Assembly (NCBI RefSeq): GCF_031877795.1
Contig: NC_133938.1
Coordinates: 17,020,920 to 17,084,919, forward strand
Source of the DNA: Strix aluco
Lineage: Eukaryota; Chordata; Aves; Strigiformes; Strigidae
Length of the DNA stretch: 64,000 bases
Reading direction: 5' to 3'
The notes beneath the pieces were generated by a model. It ran no database searches and was not told the DNA's origin. It saw only the letters and a program-made list of their open reading frames with translations. The translations under genes and the position numbers were made by a program. Shown one piece after another: positions 9,601-24,200 of the stretch (the first letter of the stretch is position 1; each line of letters opens with the position of its first letter).

Positions 9601-12600
9601 TGCACACCACAATATATGGTGTTAGGCTATGTACCAAAACTGCTGGAACCTAGTTCAGCAAAATATTTATTTAGAATTCTCTCTGTGGCAGCCAAAAAAA
9701 AGTTTAACACATTGCTCTGGTTAAAGAAAGTTAGCAAACTATCAAATATGATCAAGAAATACAAGAAATGGAAAGGATTACAGCATGTCTTTGACAACAG
9801 CTGGCTAAAATTGAAGAAAGAGGGACTTCAGGTCTAAAACAATTAGATGTGTCTATTCTTTATAGAAAGTGAAAGAAATTGTAATGACCAGCATCTGCCT
9901 TCTCTCTCTAGTTATGCCTATTACCTTCTGATAGAAGGAATTAGTGACAAGCAATGTTCTCCAGTTTTGAATATGTAAAAAATCTGGAAATGCCTTTGAA
10001 GAGCACAGTTGATGGCTTTTTTGATTAATTCTATCGCTTCTATTTTTCTACTAGCAAACTAAAGAGACAATTAACATAAAGTTACACGCTGAAGGATTCA
10101 GAGTGGAGAGGATTTTTCTGTCTTACCAAGACCAACACATAAAAACCTGTGAGGGAAAGGGGCTGAGGGAGGAAAGGAGAGATGCTGTGGGTTCAGGGGA
10201 CCAAACTTCAGAGGTCCTGGCACACAGAGCAATAAAATGCAACCATAGAGTCAAGACAGACAAAAATGCCAAGCCACAAATGACCATAAAGACTAGTGAG
10301 ATTCTTTAAGATGCTTAGTTAAAGCAAACAAGGGAATATATCCAGCTAGAAGCAAGAAACAGAAGAGAGCCTCAGTGAACCACAAGACAGAGTAGAGACT
10401 CCAGACCACAAGGCTCCGGTGGCTCCAAATGAGAAAGGTGTTTCACTGAAGCCAAGATACTTGCAATTGTTTACAAGACCAGGTATCATCCATTTTAGAA
10501 AGTCACTGCTATAGCAGACACCCACCATAAAGCACAGTAAAAATTCTCGTGGAGAGAGCTGAAGCGGGCGACTGAAGCAAAGCCTTCTGGAGGAGCAACC
10601 CCACACCCAGCAGCTGTAAAGCTCTGACGTCTTGTTCCGGTGATGGCACATCTTATGCCATACTAAGAATGTGGATAAGCCTAGCCAAACACACAAGAAA
10701 ATATTAAAGGAAGAGAGAAGCCTGAGAAGCAGTTATTAGGAAAGTAATAAGGGAATGGAAAATACGAGAGCAAGAACGAGTGCAACGTGGGAACCATGGG
10801 AACAGCTCACCAAATGAGAAGACTCCAATTACCAAATAGGCAAAACTGCCAAGAGAGAAGCACAGTAAATTTCCAGCTAAAAAGGGGCTCTGGAGCCTAA
10901 GAACAAATGGTGAAAGAAAAAAACAGAGGAGGAGTTAGAGAAAACCCAATGACTTTCATTTTTAGTTAATCTTTATCCCATCATTGATGGAGTGTTTTGC
11001 CATCCAGGCAGGAAGTGGAGACTCCCACTCCTACAGGCAGGAAGATGCATTTGACATGAGGTATTTTCTGGGATACTCATTGAACTGAAAAGCCCTTGTA
11101 GGTGAAGTCCATAAATATGACCAAGAGTCTGTATTCCCACGGCCAAATTACCACCTCTACCAACGTGTGCTGAGAGAGACACAGAGAGCAAGACAGGCCT
11201 CAGCAGATGTGTTAACAAGTGTCTCCCCACCAGAGTGGTGGCTGTGGCCTTCTGCCATAGGCATTCAGCAACCATGGTGGGGTGCCCTGCACGAGGACTT
11301 CCCCAGCAGGTCTCCTGAAAGCCTCTTGCCCATGGCAAGGAGTCCTCCCCAAGCATCCTGGTTCTCTGTCATCATATAAAACTTGCCCTGTCTCCATCAG
11401 TAACAGAAAGCAAAAGCCTATTTTTTTGCAAAAAATAAAAAGCTGTGATTGTCCTATGTGAAAAACCAGTAGCTTGTAGCACCCAAGGACGCTTACTTAA
11501 CCTCCTCAGTAGTGCTCTGTAGTGCCCTTCTGCGTTGGAAGGATGGGTCAAAAAAACCCAGGCATCTTATAGGACATCTTTCTGCAAGATAAAATCTACA
11601 GGTATTTCCTGAAAACCACTCTCTGTGAAAGAATAAAAATGGAGCCCATTTGGAGTGAAACTGTCCACACTCATATGGTACTCTCAAGCCGCTAGCAAAA
11701 CCTCATCAGCACTAAAAATTGCTCACACATCTGGAAGAACCAGTGCAGTCATCTGAGAAGTATTTCACTCCCGAGCCACAGAGAGCTCTGCATCAGGCCA
11801 GTCCTTTTTAAAGACGTTCCCTTTCTTTTTCAGCAACTGTGGGAGATGCTTCATTCCGCAGTTCATTAGTCCGAGAAAAGTCTTTCTTGACCATCTCTGC
11901 TTCCAGCCGTGGGGCTGTGGGTTTTCACAGTGCTGCCCTGCAGCCAAAAAAATGTGTTGCCAGATATTCCTTCTGCAGTAACTAAAATACAGTTTTGGCT
12001 AGCTTCTGCAAAATTTGCTTCTGGCAAGAGCAAGGGGAGTTTGCAGAAGCCTCAGTCCTCCACTTTCTCACCTGATGAGAGGTAAGCTACTGATGCTCAG
12101 AGGCTAACACCATGTTAAATCTCTGCCTTGGGGTAAGACAACTTGTTCTCACGTTAAAAATCTTACTAGAATTTTCTCCCCAATTACAGAAGCAGAAAAT
12201 TCCATGAGACTCCAGTTTATGACCTTCAAAATGATGCAAAATGCAGTTGTTAGAGGCAGCCACAAGAACTCCTTTTCCCTGCTCAAACTTTGAAAGAGAG
12301 AGACATAATGTCATAATACCATGAATAATTTTGAACTCCATCTTTAGGAAGAGAGAAATTTAATCACAAAAACAATTTGACCAACTTCACATAGTTATTT
12401 CAACCATTAACAATAAATGATTCCTCTGATAGGTCAGAAAGTTTCCTCCAACTTCCCACAAATTCTCTCTAGTGGTTTTTTAAATATTCTGAGTCTCTTA
12501 ACACACAGCATACCTAAATCCTGCAGAACAATGGAGTAATATAAACCTGACAATATTTGTTGATGACGTTCATCAAAACAGGAGTTTCCAGACTCAGTAG

Positions 12601-15600
12601 GTATTAACAATATCAATGAAAATGGAAATTGTACTATTTCCCACTCTTTTTTTTTCCCACATAAGTCATCATTGGACTTCTTCAATACTCTTTAGCTCCC
12701 AGTAAAGGAAAAAATGGGGCTTATTGTTGTTTGTCTTCTTGGAATCTCTGGATTTAAGAAGAAAGCCATAAGTATTGTCAAGTACAGCGTGGTATGTTTG
12801 TATGATGAACATTTAATTTCCAAATTAAGAATTCTAGATCAGGCATGTATAATGGCAGGAAAGATTTTCTGTAGAGAAAGAGACTTTAAGTAGATTGCTT
12901 TTTCTGAAAATACCAGACAGATGAATATGTGGAATCCAAGACCAAAATACATTGGCACTAACTTCAATGCTGATATTTTTACAATAGTAATATAATTAAT
13001 TTTTGTAAATCCTTTACAGCTGTACCACCAATATAGCATAGTATTTTTAATAGGCTACTTTCATCACCTTATTTTTAGAGATCAAATTTTGATCCTGTTC
13101 TTCAGTTACTTAAAATTGATTAGATTTGTGAGTGAGAACTACTGTTGCAGGAAAGTAAAGGACTAGGTCTTTCAGCAGGCATAGAATTATTTCAGAACAG
13201 CCCTTTCCTCTTCCCAACTCATGTCATGTGAAAAAAGTAAAACTGAATGAAATCCTCCTATAAACACTGATAAAAATAAACTAGAGAAAAATTATGAATA
13301 CATCTGAAAGATGAGACTTTTTTCCTTCTTGGATCAAACAAGTTCGTTAAGCCAGATGTGCCTGGATTATTCTTATTACAGAGAGCTGTAAAAACCTCAT
13401 GGTTGTTTAGTTATCCGGTGTTGGCTTAGACATAGTCAAAAGTTGAACAACAGATGATATGTGTAACTGCACCATGTTGACCCAAAGACACGCAACAGTT
13501 TAGTGAATGAACATCATCAAGGTTGAGAAATCCAGAAGTTGTCAAAGTACCGTCATTAACTTTTGTTTGCAACCTCACATTGCACACTAGAGGCCTTACA
13601 GGATTGTGGGTTACTTTCACAGGGCTCCAACCTTCTTCTGGTGCTTCAGGTCTTCCAGAGACAGATGGGTGTCGCACCCCAGGACCTCTGGGAAGTATAG
13701 GGGTGAAGCCTACAGTGTCTCTCCCGGACGCAAGTGAACTGCTGCTTTTTGAAAGGCTCACAGCCTGTGTGAGTTGTAATGGCAGGGCAAGAGACATCAG
13801 GCTAGCACAATGATCTTCTGCACTACCAGATTTTAGCTGTTTTCTTTGAAGCAGGAGATGCCAAACCTTACCTCAGTCTCCATTTTCAAGCATAGGCAGT
13901 ACAAAATACTTTCTACCTCCCTTCAGAAATTACTGGGGCTGTTTAAAGTTTTCTGAAACCATCCAGCTGAGACAGACATTCACACAGAACAAACCATAGA
14001 CATCTCTAAAACTACTAAGAGGAAAAAAAATATATAAAATTTCTATAGTTTGTTCTTTTTCTGTATTATAGTTTGGGATCACTTTTTGTCTTAAGTACTT
14101 ATGGCATTAGAATGTGCATTAAAAAAATAGCATTTATAGTTATCAGATGTTTAGCTTTGCTTTAAATTGGTCAGCCAAAACATATAAGCTAGCTAGCTTA
14201 ATAGCTAACTTGCAATGATTTCAAAGTTACATATGTAAATGTAACAGCATTCTTATTTGCCTGTTGGAACAAAATGGATTTTAATAAACATTTTCAACAA
14301 AATATTTTATTCCTTTACAAAGAATTGCAGCTGTAACCTTTCTTATCACAGAAAGTATTTTCATAATTTAAACACACATTAGAAAGGTGGACAAATATTC
14401 CCAGATGTTTTTAGAAGATTTGCATTACTCTTAAAGTGACATTATTGATTAGAAAATTATTTCTCTAAGTCTTTACAAGCAGGTGGACTTTTTTATTTAG
14501 GTGGGGTTTTTTTGGGGGGGGGGGTGTTTTTATTTTGCAGGGTTTTTGTTTGGTTGGTTTTTTGTTTTGGGGTTTTATTTTATATCATTCACTGGGGTAG
14601 CTGGGGCAGTATGAGGCGGATTATGAAACAGAGCCTCCCTGTTAAAGTTTGAGCAGTTCATTTGGAGTATTTGCAGGTCCTAAAACACCACATTTGTCAA
14701 AGCAGACTCCCAAGGAAACAGTGACAATCAAAAGGTGTTAAATTTTCCAAGGTGTAAAAGCCTCTCTTCAAATCCATCTGGGTATTTCAGTGACACCTTT
14801 CTTTATATGAACATAACCTTCATTTTTGGCAATATCATCTCTACCCGGTCTAGTTTACCTTTGCAAAATCCCAGTAACTGTAAAATACACCCGTGGGTTT
14901 TGTGAAAGAAATCCAGATTTCAGGAACTTGGTCACAGGGGAGGGGAGCATTTCACACTGACATCCAGTAGCAACTCTGTTCCTTCACTCAGTGCCATGTT
15001 CTGCACTTTGGAGGAGGGAAGAGATTTTGAAGGCCTTTGGTTTAGCAAACTTGGGGATAGGAAACTTCCTTCTGGGCTTTGTACTGATTGCCAGAAGAAA
15101 TGACACATACTAGCGACAGCCAGGCAAGCGTGCCCTTGTCTTACATGCAGAACTGGAGACAATTAATTAATCCATAGAGATGAAGATATGCATCTATTTT
15201 AAGAAAAATATAATTTTATTATGTTAATGATACTTTTGAGCAAATGCTGGTACCTGCAGGAACAGTAAAAGACTGATCACTCCTGTCAGACCATCAAGTA
15301 GTGGAAAGAATCCCAGTGGCACCAAAGATGCTTGTTCTGAGCTGAAGTTACTTTACTTGGATGTCTGACAGGAAAAAAAAAAAGGCAAATCTTCACTTTG
15401 CGTAGCAGCAGGTAATATATTACTCCAAATGTGTAAATAATTTAACAGAATAGTTATCAGATACATATTTGCAAACACTGACAATCGCTTCCTTGTTAAT
15501 GTTAAGGGATTTATTTTCCATTCTTTCCTATGCCTGTCCAGTTCAGTCTCTTCCCTCATTTGACAATCTTCCATAAAGACACTGAAGAAAATGATACCAC

Positions 15601-18209
15601 AAAGCATTTGGAAGAGAGAGTGTTTACAAAGCATATAAATAGACTGTGCTGTATCCAGATTAATTAGTTGCAAGCAAAGTAATAAAAAAATGTGGAGAAC
15701 TTACAAGTATGCCAGATGACTGAAAATCCAAGGTTTATTCAGATGTTAGGGATAGGTTGCATGCTATATGCATATAGGATAAATGCCACTGCATCTTCTG
15801 AGGGCAAAAAATAAGCATTGGGCTACATTAAGACCAAATGCATGTAATACAGCTGAAATATCAATCAAGCTCATGACCCTAAAAATACATTTCTGCAATC
15901 TTATGTGCAATGTGCAAGGCAGGATGTGTTTTTCCAAACTATTTACTGAAAACTGAATTATTCTGAAAGAAGAATCTTAAAAACCTTAAAATTCTTCAGA
16001 ACTTCATTGCAGATACAGCTTCTGGGGAGAATTATTTAGATAAAGAACAGTAAGCACTGAAAATATACCTCATTTCTATTGTGTAAGCAGCTAGTTTGAA
16101 GTGAAAAACCCTGGCCCTCCTTGCCCCCTGCTGTTATGTTTTAAAAATTAATGCAGGACTCCATCAGATCAATGTTTATTTCAGACAGGGAGTTTTTGGC
16201 TGAGCTGTACCTAATGTCTTTGGCATGTTTTAAGTAGCATATCAGAATGAATCATCTACTTTGGTAATACTGCATTATATTTCTTTCTCTTGTTTAGAGA
16301 AGTAATGTGTAGCAAGGGAACCTTCAAGGATTCAGTCTCCAGTTTAGGAGACAATTACATGTGCACATGCTGCAATATGTGACTGCAGTCCATTAAACAG
16401 CAGCAGCTCTGAACTTACATACCATACGCACCTCTCAATTTACCTCCTGTAGTCTAAAATATTAACTAATCCTCCCACCTTTGATTTCCCAGAAGAATAT
16501 AATACAGAAAAACCCCTCAATTATATCATTCAGACCATGCTGGTTTTCTAGAGGTCTAAATGCATGATCCTGACAGGAACCCGCAGTGCTTTCTAGCTGC
16601 AGACACAGGAGCTGGTTGCAGAGGGAAGCACACACAGCTCAGGGAGTATGCTATCCTCCAGCCCTTGGCACCACCTGGTTATTTCTAAGCAGAGTATCAA
16701 ATGCATGCAAAACATAACAAACGCCGATAGTTGCCATAATATATGGAGATCATCTTGGAAACTCAATGGCTTTTTGAGCTGTTGAGATCCCTTCTTGCTC
16801 TCAGAAATGCACTTTTTGCAGGGGCACATTCAGAGCTTGAGGTAAATCTGGCAGCTGGAGATAGGTTCTGGCTGTGCCGTCAGTCTTGCCCCTGAATTGC
16901 AGACTTCAGTTAGGCACTATCAGAAACACTGTTGTTCTCCATGTGATGCAAGTCTCATGGTCTTGTTTCATCTCATTCACTGGTTTCTTCATCTCCCCCA
17001 GGAACTGCTCTCCACAGTGACAGTATCAAGCTAAATATACTGTAGCAGCCTGGCCCTTTGCAACCTTGCATCTGTAATCTCTCTCTACCCCAGTGTTGTA
17101 GCATTGAGTTTAACACAAGATTGCTTCCTTCCCAGTCTGTTGTCATATAGTTCCAAGTGCTGTAAATGCAAAAAACTTGATGGATGGTGGCACTTCAAAT
17201 TGCATAGGGCTTCTTTCTTGTCTTGTAGCACATAAGTCTGAAGGGATCATCCTTCCAAACAGTACCAGCCATGTTATAACTTTTTGAGTTCTCAGTTATT
17301 CAGACTGACATTTCTACCACCACACTAGGCTCTACAGCATAGGCTTGCTATTTTCTTCCTGAGCCCATGCATCTGAAATAATTGCAAACAGTGGTATACT
17401 ACACCCTGATGATATTCCTGCTCAATTTTAAAACAAAACCAAGAATAGTCTACAAATAGGAAGTCATCTAGTTTTCCCATTTAACTCAGCTGCACCTTTT
17501 GACTGTGTCCCAAGAATCACTGGGAACCTCTTTCTTTTGCATTTCACTTCTCCTGCATGGAGTTTGGACCCAGTGCCTTGTGCCTCTTTCTGCTCTTTCC
17601 CCCTCCATTTGTGCTGTGTGAAGCTGTAAAGCCAGAGTGTTTTTTTGGTATTCTGCTTTCATTGACAGCTGAGCTTTCCTGTATTCCTTGTAAGGGGAAG
17701 GACACACACAGAGGTAGTTACGGGATCCAAACAATGCTGTACATCTGAAGAGCAGTTCCTATAGCTGCATCTTGTATGGGGCTTTGCTTTTAAGTTATTG
17801 GTCCTTATGCAATAACCTTATTGGAGTACTTTGATAACCTCTCATATAAGATTTCAGCATAATCAGGAAAGGTTTCTTTGGCAAACTGATCCAGTGTTTT
17901 ATCTCCTGGTTGTACACAAGCATAGACTTCATCTTTTTCATACTCTAATGATGTGGATTTCCCACCCCCCCCTCGGCAATTCTTAAACTATGTTGCATAC
18001 CCACCTATCTTAAAATTTCTTAAATATACACTGGGCTATAGTACTACATACAGAGATTTAAAACAGAAGGGCAAAATTAGTAACTTAATAAAAATATTAA
18101 TTTTAATAAAAATTATTGAACTCACATGCAACCCAACAATGTCATTCAGAGGCTGAAATATGCCATGGCTAACTCAAAGTCAAATATGACAACGTTTCTA
18201 AAACAACTT
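6624..18209. other. Intergenic DNA, no recognisable gene
   Basis: This is AT-rich single-copy-looking sequence between the COL24A1 promoter and the far ODF2L 3' end. I find no exon with both splice signals and no homology I recognise, no tRNA-like element and no clear transposon. Local features are a G/T-rich block at 14497-14583 with an 11-G run, and a moderately GC-rich patch at 13523-13813 that is open on both strands but matches nothing I know. Distal regulatory elements may be present but cannot be told from background without cross-species alignment. Confidence 0.6.
14497..14583 (+). repeat. G/T-rich low-complexity tract
   Basis: The plus strand is almost entirely G and T, including eleven consecutive G at 14514-14524 and several TTTTT and GGGG blocks. 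It is a simple, slippage-prone sequence with G-quadruplex potential. No gene is associated. Confidence 0.75.
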
Positions 18210-18247
18210 CCCCCCCCCCATCATAACTGGGGGGGGGGGGGGGGGGG
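18210..18247. repeat. Poly-C / poly-G inverted repeat (C10, 9-bp spacer, G19)
   Basis: Ten C (18210-18219), the spacer atcataact, then nineteen G (18229-18247). The arms can pair as a GC-only stem of ten base pairs, and the G arm alone can form quadruplexes. The G length should be treated with caution because long homopolymers are often mis-sized in assemblies. Confidence 0.8.
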
Positions 18248-21200
18248 AATCTTTCTTCCCCTTTCTCCAGCCAGCATATTTAAGTCAGTTTAGCCGGCTG
18301 GATTGTAACTGCCCAAGATGCTTTCAAAGTGTTAGAAACAGCTCTCTCCATTCACTGGTTCTCATGACAGATCATACAACAGCTTTGTCCTGCCCTTGCA
18401 CTTATGTGTTGGGGTTTTTTTTCTTTTTTTCCAAGATATTCTGAGATTTGTTAAATTACTTTTATGCAGTTTGTTGACAGCATAATTTAGCTCAGGAAAT
18501 GTTATAGCCAGTTGTATGAAAATCATGAACTGCTTTCCCAACAACAGGTAATGACATCTCACACCAGGGGTTTATTTTGGTCTGCTTCCCTTTGTCATAT
18601 TTTCAGTTTTATTTTAGTTCACAATTGTGCAATCCCGAATGTACTACGGTAGGAATTCACCATGAGAGACGAATAGCAAAACACTTATAAATTTTCCACC
18701 ATACCACTTGTGTTGTCTGGATATTGTTTCAAATGTAAAGGAGTAAAATAAGTACTTACAAATAAGTTGTAGGGGATTGGTTTCAGTCTTTCAGTAGAGC
18801 AAGTCAAGCCATGCTCTGGAATGATACTCAGAAATATAGCTCATACTTTGCAAGTCTTCGCTTCAGCAAGAGTGGTTAGGAAACCTTCATTTTTGCCTAA
18901 ATATATATTAACGAGTCCCTTGTTTCAATGATGAAAGATCAGATTTAAGTTGGCTCATTTCAGACTTTCCTTTCCAGAGGAAAGCCTGCCACAAAACAGA
19001 TTAGGAGAGGCAATGGGAGAGTGAGATTTCTGTGTTTTGGTGCCTCAGAGAGGAGCCTGGATGTGCTGTGGAGCCAGAGGCACCACGTGCTGCCCTGCCT
19101 TGCCATCCCCATGCACAGGCTGTTGCAGGGTCAACAGCTGCCCCTCCAAGCAAGGAGCTGGGGCAGATAGCCATCGTGCCCCACATTCACCACCTGCCCC
19201 CTGACTCTGGTGGCACCCTTGGACAAACCTCTGCAGCAGCTCAGTCAGGAGAGGCAGATCGAGGGACTGCATACAATATTCCGACATCCTAAACTGACAG
19301 TAAAATACTTCAAGCTGCAGATTTATTAGCAGCTCCAGCTCCTTGTAAGCAGCTACCCTGAAACACATTATCCTGTTTTACTTGAAGTTTAATCAAGCTG
19401 GGCAAACACATCTTCTTTGCTCCACTATTTCTACCTGCAAAAAGCCACCTACTGCTTTCACACATACAAATATTTAAGGAAAAAGTTGCAGTCTACAATG
19501 TCCTTTTCAAAGAGACAGATTTTAACTTGTTTTCTGCAGATGCATTTCAAAAGGACATGCCTCAGCTCTTCTGCAGTTTCATGTACAAATATTTACAATG
19601 AACAGTAAATGCCCATGAGGGGAATGGGGGGTCAGTGGTTCTTGGTTGTGTTTTGGATTTAACCTCAATAAAACCAAGGAGACTTAACTACTTCTTCATT
19701 TCTTTGTGTCATCATGGCTGAAGTAATAGCAGCCACACACCACCATCTAAAGCTGAATGCATTTCAGGGCAGGAAGATTCACAGACAATTTTGATGAAAT
19801 ATTTGTTTGTCTGTGAAAGGAATAGGAAAAAAGTCCTAAGAAACCATGGGAGGAAAATGCTAGCTGTTGAAACAACTTCTTTGGGAAGATCTCAGAGATC
19901 ATCTAACTATGAATATTTCCTGAAAAGATACTCTGCCTTCTTTGATTTTTCAGGTACTAAGGCAAGATTTTATAGATGTTATAGTTAAATGTGACTGCTG
20001 TAGAGAACGGTTAACTCCACTGTTAGGTGTTACTCTGTGCTGGAATAATCTTTCAGGCTTTTTTTGCAGACCTGTCATGCAACTGAGGAACAATTGTAAG
20101 AGTATATTTGCCCCAAACCTTTGGAAGGTTAGTTTATAGACTCCATAGCTTTATACAAACAACTTCAACCCTTTTAAATCTGGAAGAAGATACACACCTA
20201 ACTTGGAAGCTAGCAATGTCACATGTATTTAGGAGGACATCAATCTCTTTATGAAGAAAGAGGGTTTCTCATCCTGAACCTGACACTGTTTGCCTTCTCA
20301 GGGAGAATGAAGCAGGGCAGTTTACTTCCAGAACCTTCCAGTCAGGGCTGTTTTACAGCTTCCTTATGTGAAGATCCAGAGCTAGATAGACTGCACTCTC
20401 AGCAGCCTCTGGGCTAAGCTGCGTTTTCACTGCAAAAGACCTTTATCTTATTCCTCACCTGGAGTCTCTGAACCAGGACCTTCCCTTCTCTCAACATGAA
20501 AGTTGCATTTGGGAAACGGCATGAAGAAATTTCCATTAGTAACCAAAATACTTCAGTCTTTAAAGATTCAGAACTGGATCAGGCTGACATAAAAGCAGAA
20601 ATGGGAAAAATTGACATATCAGCCTGTCATACTTTCTGTATCATTGGCTACTTTGGGTGAAACAGATTTGGTGGATTGTTTTCAATGCCAGTCTGCAGGT
20701 AAAACATGTTGCCATGCCATCCTCAGAGTAACAGAGGTCAGCACTGTAAGGAGGTCTGAAAACACCACCAGGATTGCAGTTCTTCAAATTCAGCAGCACA
20801 TGTCCTGCCTGGGCCACATTATCTTCCACAACATGTGTGGTTCAGTTGGCCTGACCAATGCAAACATCAAGCAGCTGTGTTGAAGCATTTTTTTACTGCT
20901 AGTTTCTAACTTCATGACAATGGATTAAGCACATGGGCACTACAACAGCATCAGTCCTGATGGCAGAGGCCTGAAGGGCCAAGGCAGGAAGCTGTGCTAA
21001 CATGAACGAGACATAGGAGGCAAGACAGTTGGACAGGGGTCTCCAGTTCATGACTTGCTCTGTGAGACAGGTCAATCAGCTGAACACGTCAGTATAGTTG
21101 CCCTAGGATTCATACCATTGCTCAATGAATTTTAGAGGATTAGTCGGTGTTCTTGTCATACAGAAATAATCTGCCTCTAAGAGAGTGAGATATCCCAGAG

Positions 21201-24200
21201 CTGGAGGAGAAAAAAAATTTAGGATAGTTTCAGGTCACCATCACACCTTCCTCATCCTGGGTGCTAAGGGATCCCAGGCACAGCAGGAATGGCAACTCCC
21301 TTGGGCTGCCCACCAGCTCCAAGGCAGCCTGGACTCTTGAACAGCATGGCTTTGCCCTCAGCAGTCCTTCCCCAGACATGTAGCACTTGAGGGATCAGCC
21401 TTGAAAAGAGACTTCAGCAGGGCTTCAGCCACACCGGGGTCTCCCAGTCCTGCAGGTCACTCATGGCAGTGCCATTACCTGGGGTGAGGATGTCCCCTCT
21501 GGTCTGCAGGGGACACCAGCTAGAGAGGAGTGACCACAGGTGGGACCTAATCCTGCTGCACCTCAAGTGCTGCAGCCAGGTGTACAGGGCTGGTTCAGTG
21601 ATGTCCCTTTGGACAGCAGAGTCAAAGGCAAATGTAATTGAGAATACAGTCACTACTCAGCTCAGCTGCTTATATTTCTGCTTTTATTTTATATTTTTGC
21701 CAACAAGTGACATTAACAAGAAAAACTGAAGGAAGTATTGCCATTCTTACAATATATTTGTAAATGAACAAAAATTCTTTGCATCTGGGATTTTTCTTTA
21801 GCCTGCAGTTACTTTTAATCATTTGCTAGGATTTTATGTCTATAATAAAAGGGCAATAAATGATCCAACAAAAACAGTGGACATCTATAAAGCATATTAA
21901 ATATTGATGTCTGGCTTGGGACTTGGACAGAACTAAACTGGTGATAAAGCAAAGGAACCATCTCCCAGAATGTTACATAGTAAAAAACACCAGAAAGTAT
22001 CTAGCATAAATTACTTCTCCATTTCGCTTCCTGATTCAACAACCTTTTTTAAATAAATGAAAGTGTCTTCTTGATGACTTTTCCAGCCTTGTTTTAGAAG
22101 AGGAAATGGAAAATACTGTCTTTGATGCATTAAAAGCAAGAAGGCGGATGTGTAAGCTTCTAGATAAGGCTGAAATCTGGCTTTCTGGTAGGGAGCTTAT
22201 TGCAATGGGCAAATATTACAGATACTCTGGAAACAAGAGTTTGTGGCTAGTGACATTTGCACAGATTACTTATGAAAAAAAACTGGAAGGGAAAATGTAC
22301 TTGTTCAGGTACTATAAGCGAGCCCAGGAAACGTGACATGTTTTAGAACAACATAAAGAGATGATGTTTGTCTAACAGTAGACAAGATTCTAAGCTACAT
22401 CTTACTGTGATTCTTTTTGCATGGTCGAAGAGCCAGGTATGATAGGAAGCTTGCAATGAACACTGTAACAAACAATGAATAAACACTTTACAGCAAGGAA
22501 TTTCTACTGGTTTGGTGGGGTTCGCTCTTTTTATCCCTCTCTTAAAAACAGAATAAGCAAGATATCTTCTTCAATGTTACAAGTGTGACTTCCATGAGAA
22601 GCACATCTGAACATCCCATACAGAGAGGGTGGAGGTGGTTCCAGTGACCATATCTCAGAACAGGGCAATTGCACTCCAACATCAGGTCTCTGGTGGGTTT
22701 CCCCTATCTGTCAGTCCCCCGGCATTTTTTCAGCAGAAAACACCATTATTCATGCTTCAAACTCCCTTTTGTATTCATGTAAAGCAGCCTTACCATAAAT
22801 GAGAATCAGCCCCAGATGTCTTCACAGGAAATACTACATGGGAAAAAATGCATAGCCTTACAAATATAGAAATCTTTCCTCTCCATCCAATTTCAAACCT
22901 GAAATTTTCCTTAGACATATAAAGACACATATAATTAAGGACATTGAGCTGGCTGTAGGGATGCAAATTTGTAGTCCTGCTCTAAGTTAGGCCATTTAAA
23001 CAGAAGTGGTGAGGCAGACCACTAATCAAGGAGAAAACCATTTATAGAAGGAAGGAAGGAGCATGACTGCCCATGGATCAAGCAGCGGCCTTGCACCTGC
23101 AAGGGACCCCATTACAAAAGTGACACATTCTCCTCCTCCCAGCATCCCCACAGTTTTTGTCCAGAGCCCATCTTCACCCAGGTGCTCATGGCAAGGGTTG
23201 GAAGACAGGAAGAAACACCTTTTGCATTTGGATAGATGATCAGGAGCTCACATGTATTGCTGAAACGTGATATCCACAGCTTCCTAGAGTCTTACAGACA
23301 CTGAGGAGATCACAGACAGGGTCTAGGTTCAAGTGCAAGGCTTCCTGAGTGCATACAGTAGTTTTTGGGGATAAAGGGGTATCGCTGACATACATATTTT
23401 CACTGCAATACAAACTGGTATCAAATTACCTCATGCTTCATTGCAGGACAGGAGTTTGCAGGGAGGCAGTTCCCCCACGTTTGATGATGAGCAGTAACCA
23501 GCTCCTTGGTGTGCAGCTGTGGGGCTGTGATCTGCAGCATCATCCTGCTCAACACCCGCACGTCTGCCAGGCTCCAAATGCATCCAGTATATCACTACTT
23601 TTAAGTGACATTCCATTGCATAATAGTCACTATATGCAACTACAAAGAAACCATGTGCGCAGCCCTTCTGACACTTAGAGACCTGGCAAGTCTCACTCAG
23701 TGAGAAGGTGGAAACTGTAGATATTTTCCATTTTCCTCCTTTACGCAGGTTTCAGTGTAGGTTGATGGGGCCAGTGGAAATCAAAGCTGAGAGAGCTTTC
23801 AGCATGTTCTTTTATTCTGCAGCTGTCCCAAAGTTTGCAACATGTGAGGGAAATTGGATGAAAGAGGAGATCTGTGCAGGTTAAGCATTTGTTGTGAGTC
23901 CTGGTTTTACTCCTGTTCCAGGAGTAAATCAAACACCTGTAGTGAACACTAAGTGACACACCAAGCAGCTCCAGTTTGCCATAGGATACTGGTTTCAGTA
24001 TACTGGATCTTCTGGAAGAGCCCACCTGCTCCCACTGATGGCACAGGGGACATGGGGATGTGTGTCTCCCAAAGCATTTTTAAAGTGGTTAGATGTGAAA
24101 AAGCAGGCAATAGCCCTGGGTAAATAGGGACAGAGGCACACTGTTGAATTGCACTTAAACCCTTTTGTTATCTTCAATACGCATTTTGCCTCTTCCTGAA

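Noticed and set aside
13426..13813. Opposed open frames of 123 and 96 codons
   Set aside because: Both strands are open over the same bases with no splice sites or recognised domains; it may be a conserved non-coding patch, but no protein is supported.
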